A stretch of DNA of 64,000 nt from Chloroflexaceae bacterium (GCA_025057155.1 JANWYD010000006.1:124001-188000), one strand, 5' to 3'; shown: positions 16,153 to 27,379, counted from the first letter of the stretch. Made by a program: numbers and translations. The notes: generated from the letters alone by a model not told the origin.

Positions 16153-17454
16153 TCAATGTGAACTCGCCGCGCGCAGTTCCGCGACCAGCTCCTCGGCGCG
16201 GGCCGGCTTGATGTTGCGCTCTTCGACCATGCGCCGCGCAACCTCGTCCACCAGTGGGCCGTGGGCGCCCGCGGCCATAGCGATCTGGCGCGCGTGCAAG
16301 CCCATGTGGCCCTGCTGGATGCCCTCGCATGCCAGGGCGCGCATCGCGGCCAGGTTGCTGGCCAGACCGGCGCAGACGGCGATCTCGGCCAACTGGTTGG
16401 CGCTGGTCACCCCCAGTAGCTTGAGGGCCGCCTGCGCGGCAGGGTGCACCTTGGTCGCCCCGCCGACAATGCCGACGGCCATGGGCATCTCCAGGGTGCC
16501 GACCAGGTTGCCCTCGGCGTCCTTCTCCCAGACGCTCAGCGAGGTATAGCGCCCGCTGCGGGCGGCGTAGGCATGGGCGCCGGCTTCGATGGCGCGCCAG
16601 TCATTGCCGGTGGCGACGATCACCGGGTCGATGCCATTCAGAATGCCCTTGTTGTGGGTCGTGGCGCGGTACGGGTCCACAGCGGCGAAGGCGTAGGCCC
16701 AGAGGATGCCTTCGACCACCTCCTCGCCGCGCAGACCGTCGCGCTCAAGGGCGCGCGGCGGCACCACGCAGCGGGCGCGCGCCAGGCGCCGATCGCTCAG
16801 GTTGGAGAGGATGCGCAGGTAGACCCGGCCGCCGGTGATCTGCTCCAGCAGCGGCGCCACAGCTTCACACATCGAGTTGATGGCATTGGCGCCCATCGCG
16901 TCGCGCGTATCAATAATCAGATGCACCACCAGCATCGGCCCCATGGGGCTGGCTGGATGGTAGTGCACCTCAACATCGCGCGCCCCCCCGCCAAGAGCGA
17001 CCAGCGAGCGGCTCTGCGCGTTAGCGACGGCCAGGATCTCGTCCTTGCGGCGCAGAATATCGTGGCGGGCGCTCTGCGGCGCGGCCACGTTCACGATCTG
17101 CACCTGGCCGATCATCAGCGGCTCGGTGCTGCTGGCGCTGAAACCGCCGCCCTCGCGCACCATCTTCGCCGCATAACTGGCCCCCGCCACAATTGAAGGC
17201 TCTTCCACCACCATTGGAATGAGATAATCTCGCCCGTTGACCTGGAAGTTTGTTGCAATCCCCAGTGGCAGGTTGAAGGTGCCGACAACGTTTTCGATCA
17301 TCTTGTCAGCGCGCTCAATCGAGAGGGTCCCCTGCCCCCCGTGCAGCGCGCGCAGATCTTCGTCGCACAGCCCGTCGAAGGTCTTGACCATCTGGAGACG
17401 CTCGAACGGGTTGAGTTGGTAAAATCCCTGGAGACGTGAGTTCTTGACGCCCAT
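16153..17454 (-). CDS. Hydroxymethylglutaryl-CoA reductase, class II type
   Basis: A 433-residue enzyme reducing HMG-CoA to mevalonate for isoprenoid synthesis. Class II marks are [18 protein letters not shown] (CoA-binding), [12 protein letters not shown] (nucleotide-binding region), THNKGILNG with the catalytic Lys and [12 protein letters not shown] with the catalytic His. Length agrees with the family. A GTG at 17499 is in frame, but the ATG at 17454 begins [11 protein letters not shown], the usual start of this class, behind GAGGAG. Later mevalonate genes (mevalonate kinase and others) are not in this window. Confidence 0.93.
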   Translation of the reverse strand: MGVKNSRLQGFYQLNPFERLQMVKTFDGLCDEDLRALHGGQGTLSIERADKMIENVVGTFNLPLGIATNFQVNGRDYLIPMVVEEPSIVAGASYAAKMVREGGGFSASSTEPLMIGQVQIVNVAAPQSARHDILRRKDEILAVANAQSRSLVALGGGARDVEVHYHPASPMGPMLVVHLIIDTRDAMGANAINSMCEAVAPLLEQITGGRVYLRILSNLSDRRLARARCVVPPRALERDGLRGEEVVEGILWAYAFAAVDPYRATTHNKGILNGIDPVIVATGNDWRAIEAGAHAYAARSGRYTSLSVWEKDAEGNLVGTLEMPMAVGIVGGATKVHPAAQAALKLLGVTSANQLAEIAVCAGLASNLAAMRALACEGIQQGHMGLHARQIAMAAGAHGPLVDEVARRMVEERNIKPARAEELVAELRAASSH

Positions 17455-17509
17455 ACGTTCGGTTATCTCCTCGGTTCGTGACTGCACGCACAATTCCACT
17501 ACGCCAACA

Positions 17510-17518
17510 ATTCTAGCA
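17510..17518 (-). promoter_or_regulatory. Possible extended -10 promoter of the HMG-CoA reductase gene
   Basis: TGCTAGAAT on the minus strand lies about 55 bases before the ATG. A TTGACA at 17554-17549 is too far (33 bases) to pair with it, so only the extended -10 supports this call. Confidence 0.35.
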
Positions 17519-17903
17519 CCGCTATCCTTCCAGAAGCCTCAAAAAGACTGTCAAAACCTATCATGGGACTTTCCAGGACTTCCAGGAGCGCTCATGGACG
17601 GGGCTGCGCCGTCCTTCAGCGGAGATGCAACGAGACTCCCCCGCAAAAGCTTCGCGCCCTCCCGGAGCCTTCCTTCCAGCAGGGTTGCCGCTCCCATCCC
17701 GTGGTACAATGCCAGGCGACTCTCAACGCGCCGCTTCGCCAGCGCTCTCCCTGCAAGGAACTGACATGAAAAGAGCCGGCAGCCCGCCGCCGGTGTTTTC
17801 ATTGCGGCGGCGCGGGCGTAGCGAATGAGCGTCTCATACCCGTATCCTGTCGCGAAAACAGCATGCGCATCACCGCCAGCTCTCATCAGGACGCCGTATA
17901 CGG

Positions 17904-17936
17904 CAATCCAACATCCAAAATCCACAATCCGAAATG
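17904..17936. repeat. Heptad repeat (ATCCAAA)n, copy 4, degenerate
   Basis: Four imperfect units, with ACATCC and CACAATCC variants, lie 50 bases upstream of the lipoprotein gene. Confidence 0.8.
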
Positions 17937-17988
17937 GCATCAGAGAGCCTGGCCTCTCCGCTCCCCCGCGGCGCCTATCTTAACCGCT

Positions 17989-18705
17989 ATGCGCTGGCTG
18001 TCACTCTGGCTGCTCGTCCCGCTCCTCATTGCCTGTGGAGCGGAACGCCGCGCCCGACCCACGCCCCTCCCCGCTCCAACCACTCCGGCGCTCAGCGCCG
18101 TTCTCGCCGCGGCCACCCCCGGCCCGGTGCGCACCTTCGGCTACCTCCTGATCAGTCACGAGGGCGCCACACTGGTTGAAGGGGTGAGCATGGCGCCGGA
18201 CGGGTCGCCTGTACCGCTGGTCCCGGAGGGGCTATGGTTGGGCGATCCGCCCCCCCTGCCCGACGAACCAGCATTAGACGAGGCCGGCGCCGTTCGCTAC
18301 GGCATCGTCAACGCCAGCGGCATCCTCGCCGGACCGGGGCGCTTTGGGCCGGAAGGGCGCTACAGCTACCGACTCAGCGATCCGCGGATCATCCCTCTGG
18401 GTCTGCGCGAGGTGACCATTGCCCTGCTGCTGGAGAACAGCGGACTATATGAGGGCCAGGCGGTGCGTGTGCGGGGCGACCTGCTGGCCCGCGGCGACGC
18501 GGCCGTGCTGGTCGAACGGTTGGGACCGGGGGGGGTGCCCGAAGCCGCCGCGCGGCAGATCAAGCTCGACGGTCCGGTGCGCGACAGCGGCGCGCTCGCG
18601 GCATTGCACACCAACCCCGGCAACAAGGTGCGCTTTGGCCCGGTGGAGATCACCGGCGTCTGGCGCGGCGGGCGTCTGTATCCGCTGAATGTTCGGGTCA
18701 GATGA
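17989..18705 (+). CDS. Putative lipoprotein of unknown function
   Basis: A 238-residue protein. The start at 17989 gives a signal peptide ending in a lipobox (LLIAC, Cys16) and a Pro/Thr-rich linker. The mature part has no domain I recognise. It contains RTFGYLLISHEGATLVEGVS near residue 50 and a C-terminal segment with VRVRGDLLARGDAAVLVERL that resembles an OB-like beta barrel. It is probably anchored on the outer face of the membrane. Upstream in-frame ATGs lack the signal peptide and run through heptad repeat, so they were rejected. Confidence 0.65.
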   Translation: MRWLSLWLLVPLLIACGAERRARPTPLPAPTTPALSAVLAAATPGPVRTFGYLLISHEGATLVEGVSMAPDGSPVPLVPEGLWLGDPPPLPDEPALDEAGAVRYGIVNASGILAGPGRFGPEGRYSYRLSDPRIIPLGLREVTIALLLENSGLYEGQAVRVRGDLLARGDAAVLVERLGPGGVPEAAARQIKLDGPVRDSGALAALHTNPGNKVRFGPVEITGVWRGGRLYPLNVRVR

Positions 18706-18764
18706 GGGGCTAGCAGGCTGCGCCTTGCCGAGCATTTCTAACGTCAAACCAGATGCCGCGTGGT

Positions 18765-18849
18765 CCTCACCCTCCCCCGCCTCGCTGCGCTCGGCGCCCC
18801 CTTCCTCTCCACCTGCGGCGGAGAGGGAGGGGGCAGGGGGAGGGTGAGG
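18765..18849. repeat. 85-bp CT/GA inverted element, copy 1
   Basis: The arms CCTCACCCTCCCCC and GGGGGAGGGTGAGG flank a core containing CGCCTCGCTGCGCTCGGCG. A near-identical element is at 39463-39548. Both sit shortly after the stop codon of a plus-strand gene. Confidence 0.85.
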
Positions 18850-18940
18850 AGGTGCATTCCTTCGGTTGGGGAAACCAGGTTGCACCGCCCTGCCAGACAG
18901 CGGCAAAACTGCAGTATCATTGCAAAGCCTGTGCAAATCC

Positions 18941-18970
18941 TTGACAAACGATCAACCCGTGTTACTGTAT
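18941..18970 (+). promoter_or_regulatory. Possible promoter and start of long leader for the double-PTPS gene
   Basis: A perfect TTGACA at 18941-18946 is followed 16 bases on by TACTGT, a weak -10. Transcription from here would give a leader of about 165 bases before the ATG at 19138. The leader contains a CTTCCGCGGAAG palindrome near 19010 and a GAGAG/CTCTC hairpin near 19030. I cannot match it to a known riboswitch class. Confidence 0.35.
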
Positions 18971-19137
18971 ACCATGGCGTTGAAAACGGAGCCCTGACAT
19001 GAACAATCTTCCGCGGAAGAGCGGCTGAGAGACCAAAGCCCTCTCGGAACACCTCATTTTCTACGCCTTCAGGGCGCGGTTACGCCGCACCGGAACTCCG
19101 TTTACGAGCAACAACGCCTGAAAGGATCTATTCGCTT

Positions 19138-19968
19138 ATGATCTATGCAACCCGACGTTTTGAGTTTTCGGCGTCGCACCGCTACTGGCGCGACGATTGG
19201 AGCCCCGAGGAGAACGAGCGGCTCTTCGGGAAGTGCACCAGTCCCTACGGGCACGGGCACAACTATACGCTCGATGTCACCATCACCGGCGCGCTCGACC
19301 CGCGCACGGGCATGGTGATGAACATGACTGAACTGAAGGCGATTGTAAACCAGGTGCTGGAGGAGTTTGACCACCGGCACCTGAATGAGGATACGCCCTA
19401 TTTCAAAACCCAGCTTCCGACCACCGAGAACCTCGTGCGGGTGCTCTGGCGGCTGATCGCCGCGCGGCTGCCCGCCGCGGCCCGTCTGGCGCGCCTGCGC
19501 CTGTACGAGACGGCCGACCTGTGGGCGGAGTACGATGGCGCCGACGAGACCACCTTCGCCCGCGCGTACACCTTCTCGGCGGCGCACCGGCTCCATGCGC
19601 CAGCGCTGTCCGATGAAGAGAACCGCGCCGTCTACGGGAAATGTAACAATCCCAACGGCCACGGCCACAATTACACCCTCGAGGTAAGCATCAGCGGGCC
19701 GGTTGACCCCGACACGGGCATGGTCATTGACCTGCCTGAGCTGGATCGCACCGTGCGCGAGGTGCTCGATCAGCTTGATTTTCGCCACCTTGATCGCGAG
19801 ATTGCGGCCTTTGCCGATCAACCGTCAACCGCCGAGAACATCATTGTCTATCTCTGGAACGAACTGGCGCCTCGTTTTGAGGGCCGCCTGAGCTACCTGA
19901 GGCTCTGGGAAACGCGTAAAAACGTCTTCGAGTATGCTGGCCCGGTCGAGGCTGGCGAGCGCCGGTGA
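19138..19968 (+). CDS. Tandem 6-pyruvoyl-tetrahydropterin synthase (two fused PTPS/QueD domains)
   Basis: A 276-residue protein with two complete PTPS-fold domains. Domain 1 (1-130) has zinc ligands His14, His39 and His41, catalytic Cys33 (GKCTSPYGHGHNY), the Asp78-His79 pair (FDHRHLN) and TTEN. Domain 2 (137-268) has His150, His175 and His177, Cys169 (GKCNNPNGHGHNY, the eukaryote-like PTPS form) and TAEN. In domain 2 the Asp-His pair reads Asp214-Phe215 (LDFRHLD), so one catalytic residue is lost. Single-domain enzymes act on dihydroneopterin triphosphate. Proximity to folE suggests a tetrahydrobiopterin-like rather than a queuosine route. The covalent pairing is unusual. Confidence 0.9.
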   Translation: MIYATRRFEFSASHRYWRDDWSPEENERLFGKCTSPYGHGHNYTLDVTITGALDPRTGMVMNMTELKAIVNQVLEEFDHRHLNEDTPYFKTQLPTTENLVRVLWRLIAARLPAAARLARLRLYETADLWAEYDGADETTFARAYTFSAAHRLHAPALSDEENRAVYGKCNNPNGHGHNYTLEVSISGPVDPDTGMVIDLPELDRTVREVLDQLDFRHLDREIAAFADQPSTAENIIVYLWNELAPRFEGRLSYLRLWETRKNVFEYAGPVEAGERR

Positions 19969-20106
19969 AAGGGAGGTGGAGCAACCAGGGTTCTCCCGGC
20001 GCCTCCAGGGCGCCAGGGGCGTAGAGAAGCAACCGCCTTTCCCTATGCTGCTCATCTCTGCTCAGGGCTGATACAGGAGAGGAAGCCGCACACCCCGGGT
20101 GTTCCG

Positions 20107-20137
20107 CCGGTTCTGGCACCGGAGTTGCCAGAACCGG
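20107..20137. repeat. Perfect hairpin between the double-PTPS gene and folE
   Basis: The 12-bp arms CCGGTTCTGGCA and complement flank a 7-base loop. No U-tract follows. The rest of the 296-bp gap shows no gene. Confidence 0.75.
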
Positions 20138-20264
20138 TTGATCCTGTCGAGCGGCCGCCTCGCCCCGGTCTCCTCCATCAGAGGCCGACGATGCATCAGC
20201 CCTGTCACTCTGCGTGTCCATCGTTTTGAAATCTAGCACATCGCTATATCATACGGATCCACAT

Positions 20265-20972
20265 ATGACAACCCAACTAGAACCTAACGGAAGCGCCCGT
20301 CATCCCAGGAACGGGCGCGACTCCGAGACATTTAACGCCCATGACTACGAAGCCCTGATCGTCCCGGGACGGGGCAAACTCGAAAGCGTCGCCTACGGCT
20401 CCAATCCGCAGATCGAGGCGGCTGTGCGCGAGATCCTGGCTGCTATCGGCGAACAACCTGACCGGGAAGGTCTGCTGAAGACCCCTTCGCGGGTGGCAAA
20501 GATGTACGCCGAACTGACCGCCGGCTATCACGTTGACCCCGAGGCGCTCATCAACAATGCCATCTTCAGCGTTGACTACGACGAGATGGTGCTGGTGAAG
20601 AACATTGATTTCTACAGCCTGTGCGAGCATCACATGCTGCCGTTTATGGGCCAGGTGCATGTAGCCTACATTCCCAACGGCAAAGTGGTGGGGCTGAGCA
20701 AGATCCCGCGCATCGTTGAGATGTTCGCCCGACGCTTGCAGGTGCAGGAGCGCATGACGGTGCAGATCGCCGAGTTCATTGATCGCCACCTGCAACCCCT
20801 TGGCGTAGCCGTGGTGGCCGAAGGGGTGCATATGTGCTCGGTGATGCGGGGGGTGAAGAAGGCCAATGCGAGCATGGTCACCTCGGCCATGCGCGGGGTC
20901 TTTCGCGATGACCCCAAGACGCGGGCCGAGTTTATGGCTCACGTGGGTCGTTCCCGCACCCAGGAGATGTAG
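20265..20972 (+). CDS. folE: GTP cyclohydrolase I
   Basis: A 235-residue enzyme converting GTP to 7,8-dihydroneopterin triphosphate, the substrate of the PTPS encoded upstream. It carries [20 protein letters not shown], the zinc-binding [38 protein letters not shown] (split across the active site) and [11 protein letters not shown] with the third zinc ligand. The first 45 residues are a polar, poorly conserved extension. The ATG at 20265 is chosen over an in-frame ATG at 20214. A TTGAAA at 20226 with a TATCAT-like box at 20247 may be a weak promoter, leaving a very short leader. Confidence 0.95.
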   Translation: MTTQLEPNGSARHPRNGRDSETFNAHDYEALIVPGRGKLESVAYGSNPQIEAAVREILAAIGEQPDREGLLKTPSRVAKMYAELTAGYHVDPEALINNAIFSVDYDEMVLVKNIDFYSLCEHHMLPFMGQVHVAYIPNGKVVGLSKIPRIVEMFARRLQVQERMTVQIAEFIDRHLQPLGVAVVAEGVHMCSVMRGVKKANASMVTSAMRGVFRDDPKTRAEFMAHVGRSRTQEM

Positions 20973-20982
20973 CCGGGTTGGA

Positions 20983-21016
20983 GCAACCCGGAGGGTTGCC
21001 GCCCCCTCCGGGTTGC
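20983..21016. repeat. Hairpin downstream of folE, CAACC family
   Basis: The 13-bp arms GCAACCCGGAGGG and complement, with an 8-base loop, begin 11 bases after the folE stop. They may end or stabilise the folE mRNA, but no U-tract follows. Confidence 0.8.
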
Positions 21017-21036
21017 ATGTATCATAACCTCTTGCT

Positions 21037-21741
21037 ATGACCATCCAACGAACCATCGTAATCACCGGAGCGTCGCGGGGCATCGGGCGCGCCACGGCGC
21101 TGGCCCTGGCCGCTCCGGGCACGCGCCTGATCCTGGCGGCCCGCTCGGCCCCCGCGCTGGCCGAAACGGCGGCGGCTGCCCGCGTCCGCGGCGCTGAGGC
21201 CTCGCCCGTGGCCTGCGATGTGGCCATTGAGGATCAGGTGCAGTCCCTGATCGCCGGCGCCGCATCCTCCGGACGCCTCGATGTCGTAGTGCATAGCGTC
21301 GGCGGAGCGCTGGTCGGACCCTTTGAACAGATCGAACTGGCAGCGTGGGAGGAGACCCTGCGCGCCCAGTTGACCAGCCTGTTTCTGGTGTGTAAGCACG
21401 CGGCCCCGCGAATGGAGGCGGGCGGGTTGCTGATCAATATCGCCTCGGTGGCCGCCCGGCAGGCCTTCCCGGGCTGGGCCGCCTACAGCGCGGCCAAGCA
21501 CGGCGCGCTGGGCTTCATGAACGCCGTGCGCGAAGAACTGCGCCCCCGCGGCATCCGCGTTACCTCGGTGCTTCCGGCAGCGACCGACACCGACCTCTGG
21601 GCCGGCGTGCCCGGCACGTGGAACCGGACCGCCATGCTGCGCCCTGAAGATGTTGCCGCGGCCGTCGCCGCCCTTGTCAATTACCCGCCCTACGTGACGG
21701 TCGAAGAGTTGCTAATTGGACACGTAGCGGGGAGGCTGTGA
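21037..21741 (+). CDS. Short-chain dehydrogenase/reductase
   Basis: A 234-residue Rossmann-fold oxidoreductase. It has the NAD(P)-binding TGASRGIG (10-17), an acidic CDV motif and the catalytic Ser and YSAAK. The usual NNAG motif is replaced by HSVGG. Arg after the glycine loop (ILAARS) suggests NADPH. Classical SDRs act on many carbonyls. The position after PTPS and folE makes a sepiapterin or pyruvoyl-pterin reductase role possible, but the sequence alone does not show it. It is also 13 bases from fabI, so a fatty-acid-linked role is an alternative. Confidence 0.8.
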   Translation: MTIQRTIVITGASRGIGRATALALAAPGTRLILAARSAPALAETAAAARVRGAEASPVACDVAIEDQVQSLIAGAASSGRLDVVVHSVGGALVGPFEQIELAAWEETLRAQLTSLFLVCKHAAPRMEAGGLLINIASVAARQAFPGWAAYSAAKHGALGFMNAVREELRPRGIRVTSVLPAATDTDLWAGVPGTWNRTAMLRPEDVAAAVAALVNYPPYVTVEELLIGHVAGRL

Positions 21742-21754
21742 GGGGAGACACGCG

Positions 21755-22537
21755 ATGGGCCTGATGGACGGCAAACGGGGTCTGATCCTGGGTGTGGCGA
21801 ACGACCACTCGATCGCCTGGGGCATCGCGCAGGCGCTGCACCGCGAAGGGGCCATTCTGGGCTTCACCTACGCCAGCGAGGCGCTTGAACGGCGCGTGCG
21901 CCCGCTGGCCGAGAGCCTCGGCGCGCCGCTGATTGCACCGTGCGACGTGACCCGCGACGAGGAGATCGCCGCCCTTATGCAGCGCGCGCAGGACGCCTTC
22001 GGCCAGATTGACGTGCTCGTCCACGCTATCGCCTTCGCCAACAAAGAAGAACTCAACGGCCCCTACCTCCGCACCACCCGTGAGGGCTTTCATCTGGCTA
22101 TGGATGTTAGCGTCTATTCGCTCACCGCTCTCCTGCGCGCGGCCGAACCGCTGCTGGCCCCTGGCGCAGCCATCCTTACCCTCACCTACCACGGCGCGCG
22201 GCAGGTCATTCCCAACTACAACGTAATGGGCGTCGCCAAGGCGGCGCTGGAGGCCAGTGTGCGTTACCTGGCCGCCGACCTGGGTCCCCGTGGCGTGCGG
22301 GTCAATGCCATCAGCGCCGGGCCGATCCGCACCCTGGCCGCCAGCGGGATCGCCGGCTTTCGCGCCATGCACCGCAGCTTCGCTGCGCAGGCCCCCCTGC
22401 GCCGGAACGTGACGATTGAGGACGTCGGCGACGCCGCCCTCTGGCTGTGCAGCGACCTCAGCCGGGCCGTGACCGGCGAAGTGCTCTACGTGGACGCGGG
22501 CTTCAACATTATGGGCATGAGCGTCGATGAGGGGTGA
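21755..22537 (+). CDS. fabI: Enoyl-[acyl-carrier-protein] reductase (NADH), FabI type
   Basis: A 260-residue divergent SDR that reduces enoyl-ACP in the last step of fatty acid elongation. FabI marks are the extended glycine loop [32 protein letters not shown], and the catalytic Tyr and Lys in [19 protein letters not shown] with the earlier [13 protein letters not shown]. The C-terminal [13 protein letters not shown] holds the substrate loop. It follows the SDR gene by 13 bases and is probably co-transcribed. Heptad repeats begin right after its stop. Confidence 0.92.
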   Translation: MGLMDGKRGLILGVANDHSIAWGIAQALHREGAILGFTYASEALERRVRPLAESLGAPLIAPCDVTRDEEIAALMQRAQDAFGQIDVLVHAIAFANKEELNGPYLRTTREGFHLAMDVSVYSLTALLRAAEPLLAPGAAILTLTYHGARQVIPNYNVMGVAKAALEASVRYLAADLGPRGVRVNAISAGPIRTLAASGIAGFRAMHRSFAAQAPLRRNVTIEDVGDAALWLCSDLSRAVTGEVLYVDAGFNIMGMSVDEG

Positions 22538-22543
22538 TGCGAC

Positions 22544-22577
22544 TTTGGATTTTGGATTTTGGATTTTGGATTTTGGG
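22544..22577. repeat. Heptad repeat, inverted orientation
   Basis: Four to five units of TTTGGAT, the reverse complement of ATCCAAA, begin 7 bases after the fabI stop. Confidence 0.9.
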
Positions 22578-22625
22578 TGAGAATGGGTGTGATACCGAGA
22601 GGCCTGAGGTTCTCCTGCAACCTCC

Positions 22626-22654
22626 GGTTGCGGCGCGCGTGAGTGTGCTACAAT
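22626..22654 (+). promoter_or_regulatory. Extended -10 promoter upstream of the receiver-like gene
   Basis: TGCTACAAT (22646-22654) with GGTTGC 17 bases upstream of the hexamer. The transcript would carry a leader of about 175 bases with several short hairpins (for example GGCACTGCCAGGGTGCC near 22724), in which I see no known motif. Confidence 0.45.
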
Positions 22655-22837
22655 AGCGTAACCACTGGCGTGCGCTGACTTCTATCAAAGCGGCGTGTCG
22701 CCGGTAGAAGGTCGGTTCCCGTTATGGCACTGCCAGGGTGCCGCTGCTTTGCGTTGATGGTCGGCGGGTAGAGAGACACCATCAGGGAGCGGCGGCGACA
22801 TACACCGAGTCCCATCGAGTATCGCTGAGGTCACGCT

Positions 22838-23200
22838 ATGCCCACATCAGTAGCGGTGGTGGCAAGCGACGCCGGCACCCGCGAGCGGCTGGCGGCGCTG
22901 ATCCCAAATGACTCGTTCAACATATCCCTGCACGCGCCCGACAGCATTCCCCAGCCGATGCCTGATCTGTTCATTTTCGCCCTGCCGGCGCTGGAAACCC
23001 CTGAAGAACAACTGATCCAACGGCTCCGCGCCGATGAGGCGACCGCAAACATTCCCATTGTGATTGCCAGCTCCCTGCCGATGGTGCATCTGCAGTCAAT
23101 GCCCTATGCCGCTGACTGGACCGTCGCCGTCGTCGAGGAACCGGTGAAGGCCGCCGAACTCGCCGATACGATCAGGTTCCTGCTCAACCCCGATTCCTGA
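22838..23200 (+). CDS. Receiver-like protein without phosphoacceptor (pseudo-receiver)
   Basis: A 120-residue single-domain protein whose strand order fits a CheY-like fold: SVAVVASDAGTRERLAALI, PDLFIFALPAL, IPIVIASSL and VVEEPVKAAELADTIRFLL. The aspartate expected at the end of strand 3 is absent (FIFALP), the acidic pair after strand 1 is reduced to one Asp, and the conserved Lys before Pro is Glu. It cannot be phosphorylated in the usual way, so it may act as a protein-protein adaptor. An intrinsic terminator follows at 23254. Confidence 0.65.
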   Translation: MPTSVAVVASDAGTRERLAALIPNDSFNISLHAPDSIPQPMPDLFIFALPALETPEEQLIQRLRADEATANIPIVIASSLPMVHLQSMPYAADWTVAVVEEPVKAAELADTIRFLLNPDS

Positions 23201-23253
23201 ACGGGCTCCGGCGCCAGAAGCGCGAGGCGCGTCGTCAGGAATGGTTCAACCGC

Positions 23254-23274
23254 GCCCGGCGATGCCGGGCTTTT
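23254..23274 (+). terminator. Intrinsic terminator after the pseudo-receiver gene
   Basis: A GCCCGGC stem, GAT loop and GCCGGGC, followed by TTTT. The U-run is short but the stem is pure GC. Confidence 0.6.
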
Positions 23275-23391
23275 GCTCTGCACCTCCGTGAAATCCTCGG
23301 GCGGGTCAATGGAGCGACGGTCACGCAGAAACGCCAGGGTCTGAGACGGAGACACGGCTGAGCCGCGGAAAACGCAGCGAGGAGGCCCCGC

Positions 23392-24369
23392 ATGCACAAA
23401 CACGACCTGTTGCAGGCGACTATCGCCCGGCAAGCGACCCCCCGCACCCCTATCGCCCTGTGGCGCCACTGGCCAGTCGAGGATCGTTCCGCCGAGGCGC
23501 TGGCCCGCGCCACCCTGGAGTTTCAACAACGCTTCGACTTCGATTTTATCAAGGTCACGCCTTCGCAGACCTTCGTGGCCGAAGATCTGGGACTCACCGG
23601 CGTCTATGATGGCAATCCCGAGGGCGACCTGGTGAAGGGGCCCCCGCCGATTTCCTCCCTGGAGCAGTGGGAAGCCCTGCGCCCCTGGCCGGTGAGCCAG
23701 GGCGCCCTGGGGCGCCAGTTGCGCTGCCTGGAACTGATCGCCGCCGGGGCCGGCGATACGCCCTTCATCCAGACGATCTTCAACCCCCTCACCGTGGCCC
23801 GCTGTCTGGCCGGCGCCCGCGCGGTGATCTGGCGCCGTCGCCATCCCGACGTGTTCCGGCGCGGCTTCGAAGCGATTATTGAGACCTGGAGCGCCTTCGT
23901 GGCGGCAGTGATGCGCACCGGAGCGGCGGGGATCTTTCTGTCCACCACTGACGCCAGTTACAGCGCGATGTCCGAGGAGGAGTACCGGCGCTGGGGCCGC
24001 CCGGGCGACCTGGAGGTGGCTGCGCCCAGCCGCGACGGCTGGCTGAACGTGCTGCACCTCCACGGTGAAGAGTTGATGTTCGATCTGGTGGCTGACTACC
24101 CCTTCCAGGTCGTAAACTGGCACGACCGCAAGGCCGGCCCGTCGCTGCGTGAGGGCGCCGCGCGCTTCAGCGGCGCGGTGGCCGGCGGCCTGGCGCAGTG
24201 GGACACGTTGCTGGCTGCCACGCCGGAGGAGGTGGCTCGCGAAGCGCGCGAGGCCATCGCCCAGGTGGAGGGGCGAGGGCTGATCCTGGCAGCGGGCTGC
24301 GTCACGCCCATAACTGTGCCGGAGTCAAACATCCGCGCGGCCATTGCCGTGGCCCGCGGCTCGGGGTAG
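23392..24369 (+). CDS. Uroporphyrinogen decarboxylase (URO-D) family protein
   Basis: A 325-residue TIM-barrel protein of the URO-D/methyltransferase superfamily. Visible marks are RTPIALWRHWP near the start, DFIKVTPSQTF, FIQTIFNPLTVARCL, a VNWHDRKAGPS segment and C-terminal LILAAGCVTPITVPESNIRA. The usual hemE N-terminal RxPVWxMRQAGRY is not present, so it is more likely a paralogue acting on a corrinoid or methylated substrate, or of unknown use, than the heme enzyme. The ATG at 23392 follows GGAGG. Confidence 0.8.
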   Translation: MHKHDLLQATIARQATPRTPIALWRHWPVEDRSAEALARATLEFQQRFDFDFIKVTPSQTFVAEDLGLTGVYDGNPEGDLVKGPPPISSLEQWEALRPWPVSQGALGRQLRCLELIAAGAGDTPFIQTIFNPLTVARCLAGARAVIWRRRHPDVFRRGFEAIIETWSAFVAAVMRTGAAGIFLSTTDASYSAMSEEEYRRWGRPGDLEVAAPSRDGWLNVLHLHGEELMFDLVADYPFQVVNWHDRKAGPSLREGAARFSGAVAGGLAQWDTLLAATPEEVAREAREAIAQVEGRGLILAAGCVTPITVPESNIRAAIAVARGSG

Positions 24370-24397
24370 GCTTTGCGCCGCGCACAGACGCCCCCGC

Positions 24398-24475
24398 TTA
24401 TAGCGTTTCGCGAAACGATTGACCCGAAACGATGGCGGCGCGAGCGCACTAAGCCACACGGCTCAGCGTCCTCAG
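24398..24475. repeat. 78-bp dispersed element, copy 1
   Basis: The sequence starts TTATAGCGTTTC and ends GTCCTCAG. It matches 58198-58275 without gaps at about 65 of 78 positions. It includes a short inverted CGTTTCGCGAAACG core. It lies 28 bases after a gene end. Confidence 0.8.
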
Positions 24476-24670
24476 CTATTATGGCCACTGCTCTGAAGGA
24501 AGGGTCTTGACGGGTTAATTTCGCGCCAGGGCGTTTTGACGAGGAAACAACGAACAGGTGCGAGGCTCTGTTCGCCGTTTGCGGGTGAAGCGTGAAGGCC
24601 CATGACAGCCCGAGGGCTGGAGCAGCGCCTGGCGCTTCCCCAGCCCTCCGCATCGCATTGCCGCAACGCT

Positions 24671-24746
24671 TGGAGCCAATGGCCGGACTCGAACCGGCGA
24701 CCGGCTGTTTACGAAACAGCTGCTCTACCGACTGAGCTACATTGGC
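24671..24746 (-). tRNA. tRNA-Thr (anticodon CGT)
   Basis: A 76-base cloverleaf on the minus strand. The acceptor GCCAATG pairs with CATTGGC, and the CCA end is encoded. The D arm is GCTC/GAGC, the anticodon stem GCTGT/ACAGC has loop TTCGTAA, and the T arm GCCGG/CCGGC has TTCGAGT. The anticodon CGT reads ACG threonine codons. Confidence 0.95.
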
Positions 24747-24849
24747 GAATATTCAGCACTAAAAGATTGTAACGGAAACGGGTCTTCCTGTCAAGGTGCA
24801 TGCGCTGCATTCGCCATCGAATGCACAGCTTTCTAGCGCCGAGAATCCC

Positions 24850-24878
24850 TTACAACCGCCAATCCGCGATGCTATAAT
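24850..24878 (+). promoter_or_regulatory. Promoter of lon
   Basis: TTACAA (24850-24855), a 17-base spacer and TATAAT (24873-24878) with an upstream TG (extended -10). The start codon is about 60 bases further. No CIRCE or other heat-shock operator was seen. Confidence 0.7.
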
Positions 24879-24937
24879 GGGCATGAGTTGGCAGCCCGGC
24901 GGCAACGCGGGCTGCCACGCCTCAGGGGAGGTGGGCC

Positions 24938-27379
<2,442 letters not shown>

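Larger units (their letters stand above)
17455..17988. other. Divergent intergenic region
   Basis: This 534-bp stretch between divergently read genes holds the candidate promoter at 17510 and heptad repeats at 17904-17936. An open frame on the minus strand (17551-17940) has no ribosome site and begins inside the heptads, so I do not call it a gene. Confidence 0.6.

Noticed and set aside
17551-17940. 129-codon frame on the minus strand between HMG-CoA reductase and the lipoprotein gene
   Set aside because: It begins inside the heptad repeat, has no Shine-Dalgarno and shows no recognisable protein features.
19025-19060. TPP riboswitch suggested by a CTGAGA word in the double-PTPS leader
   Set aside because: The other conserved TPP elements are missing and the gene is not thiamine-related.
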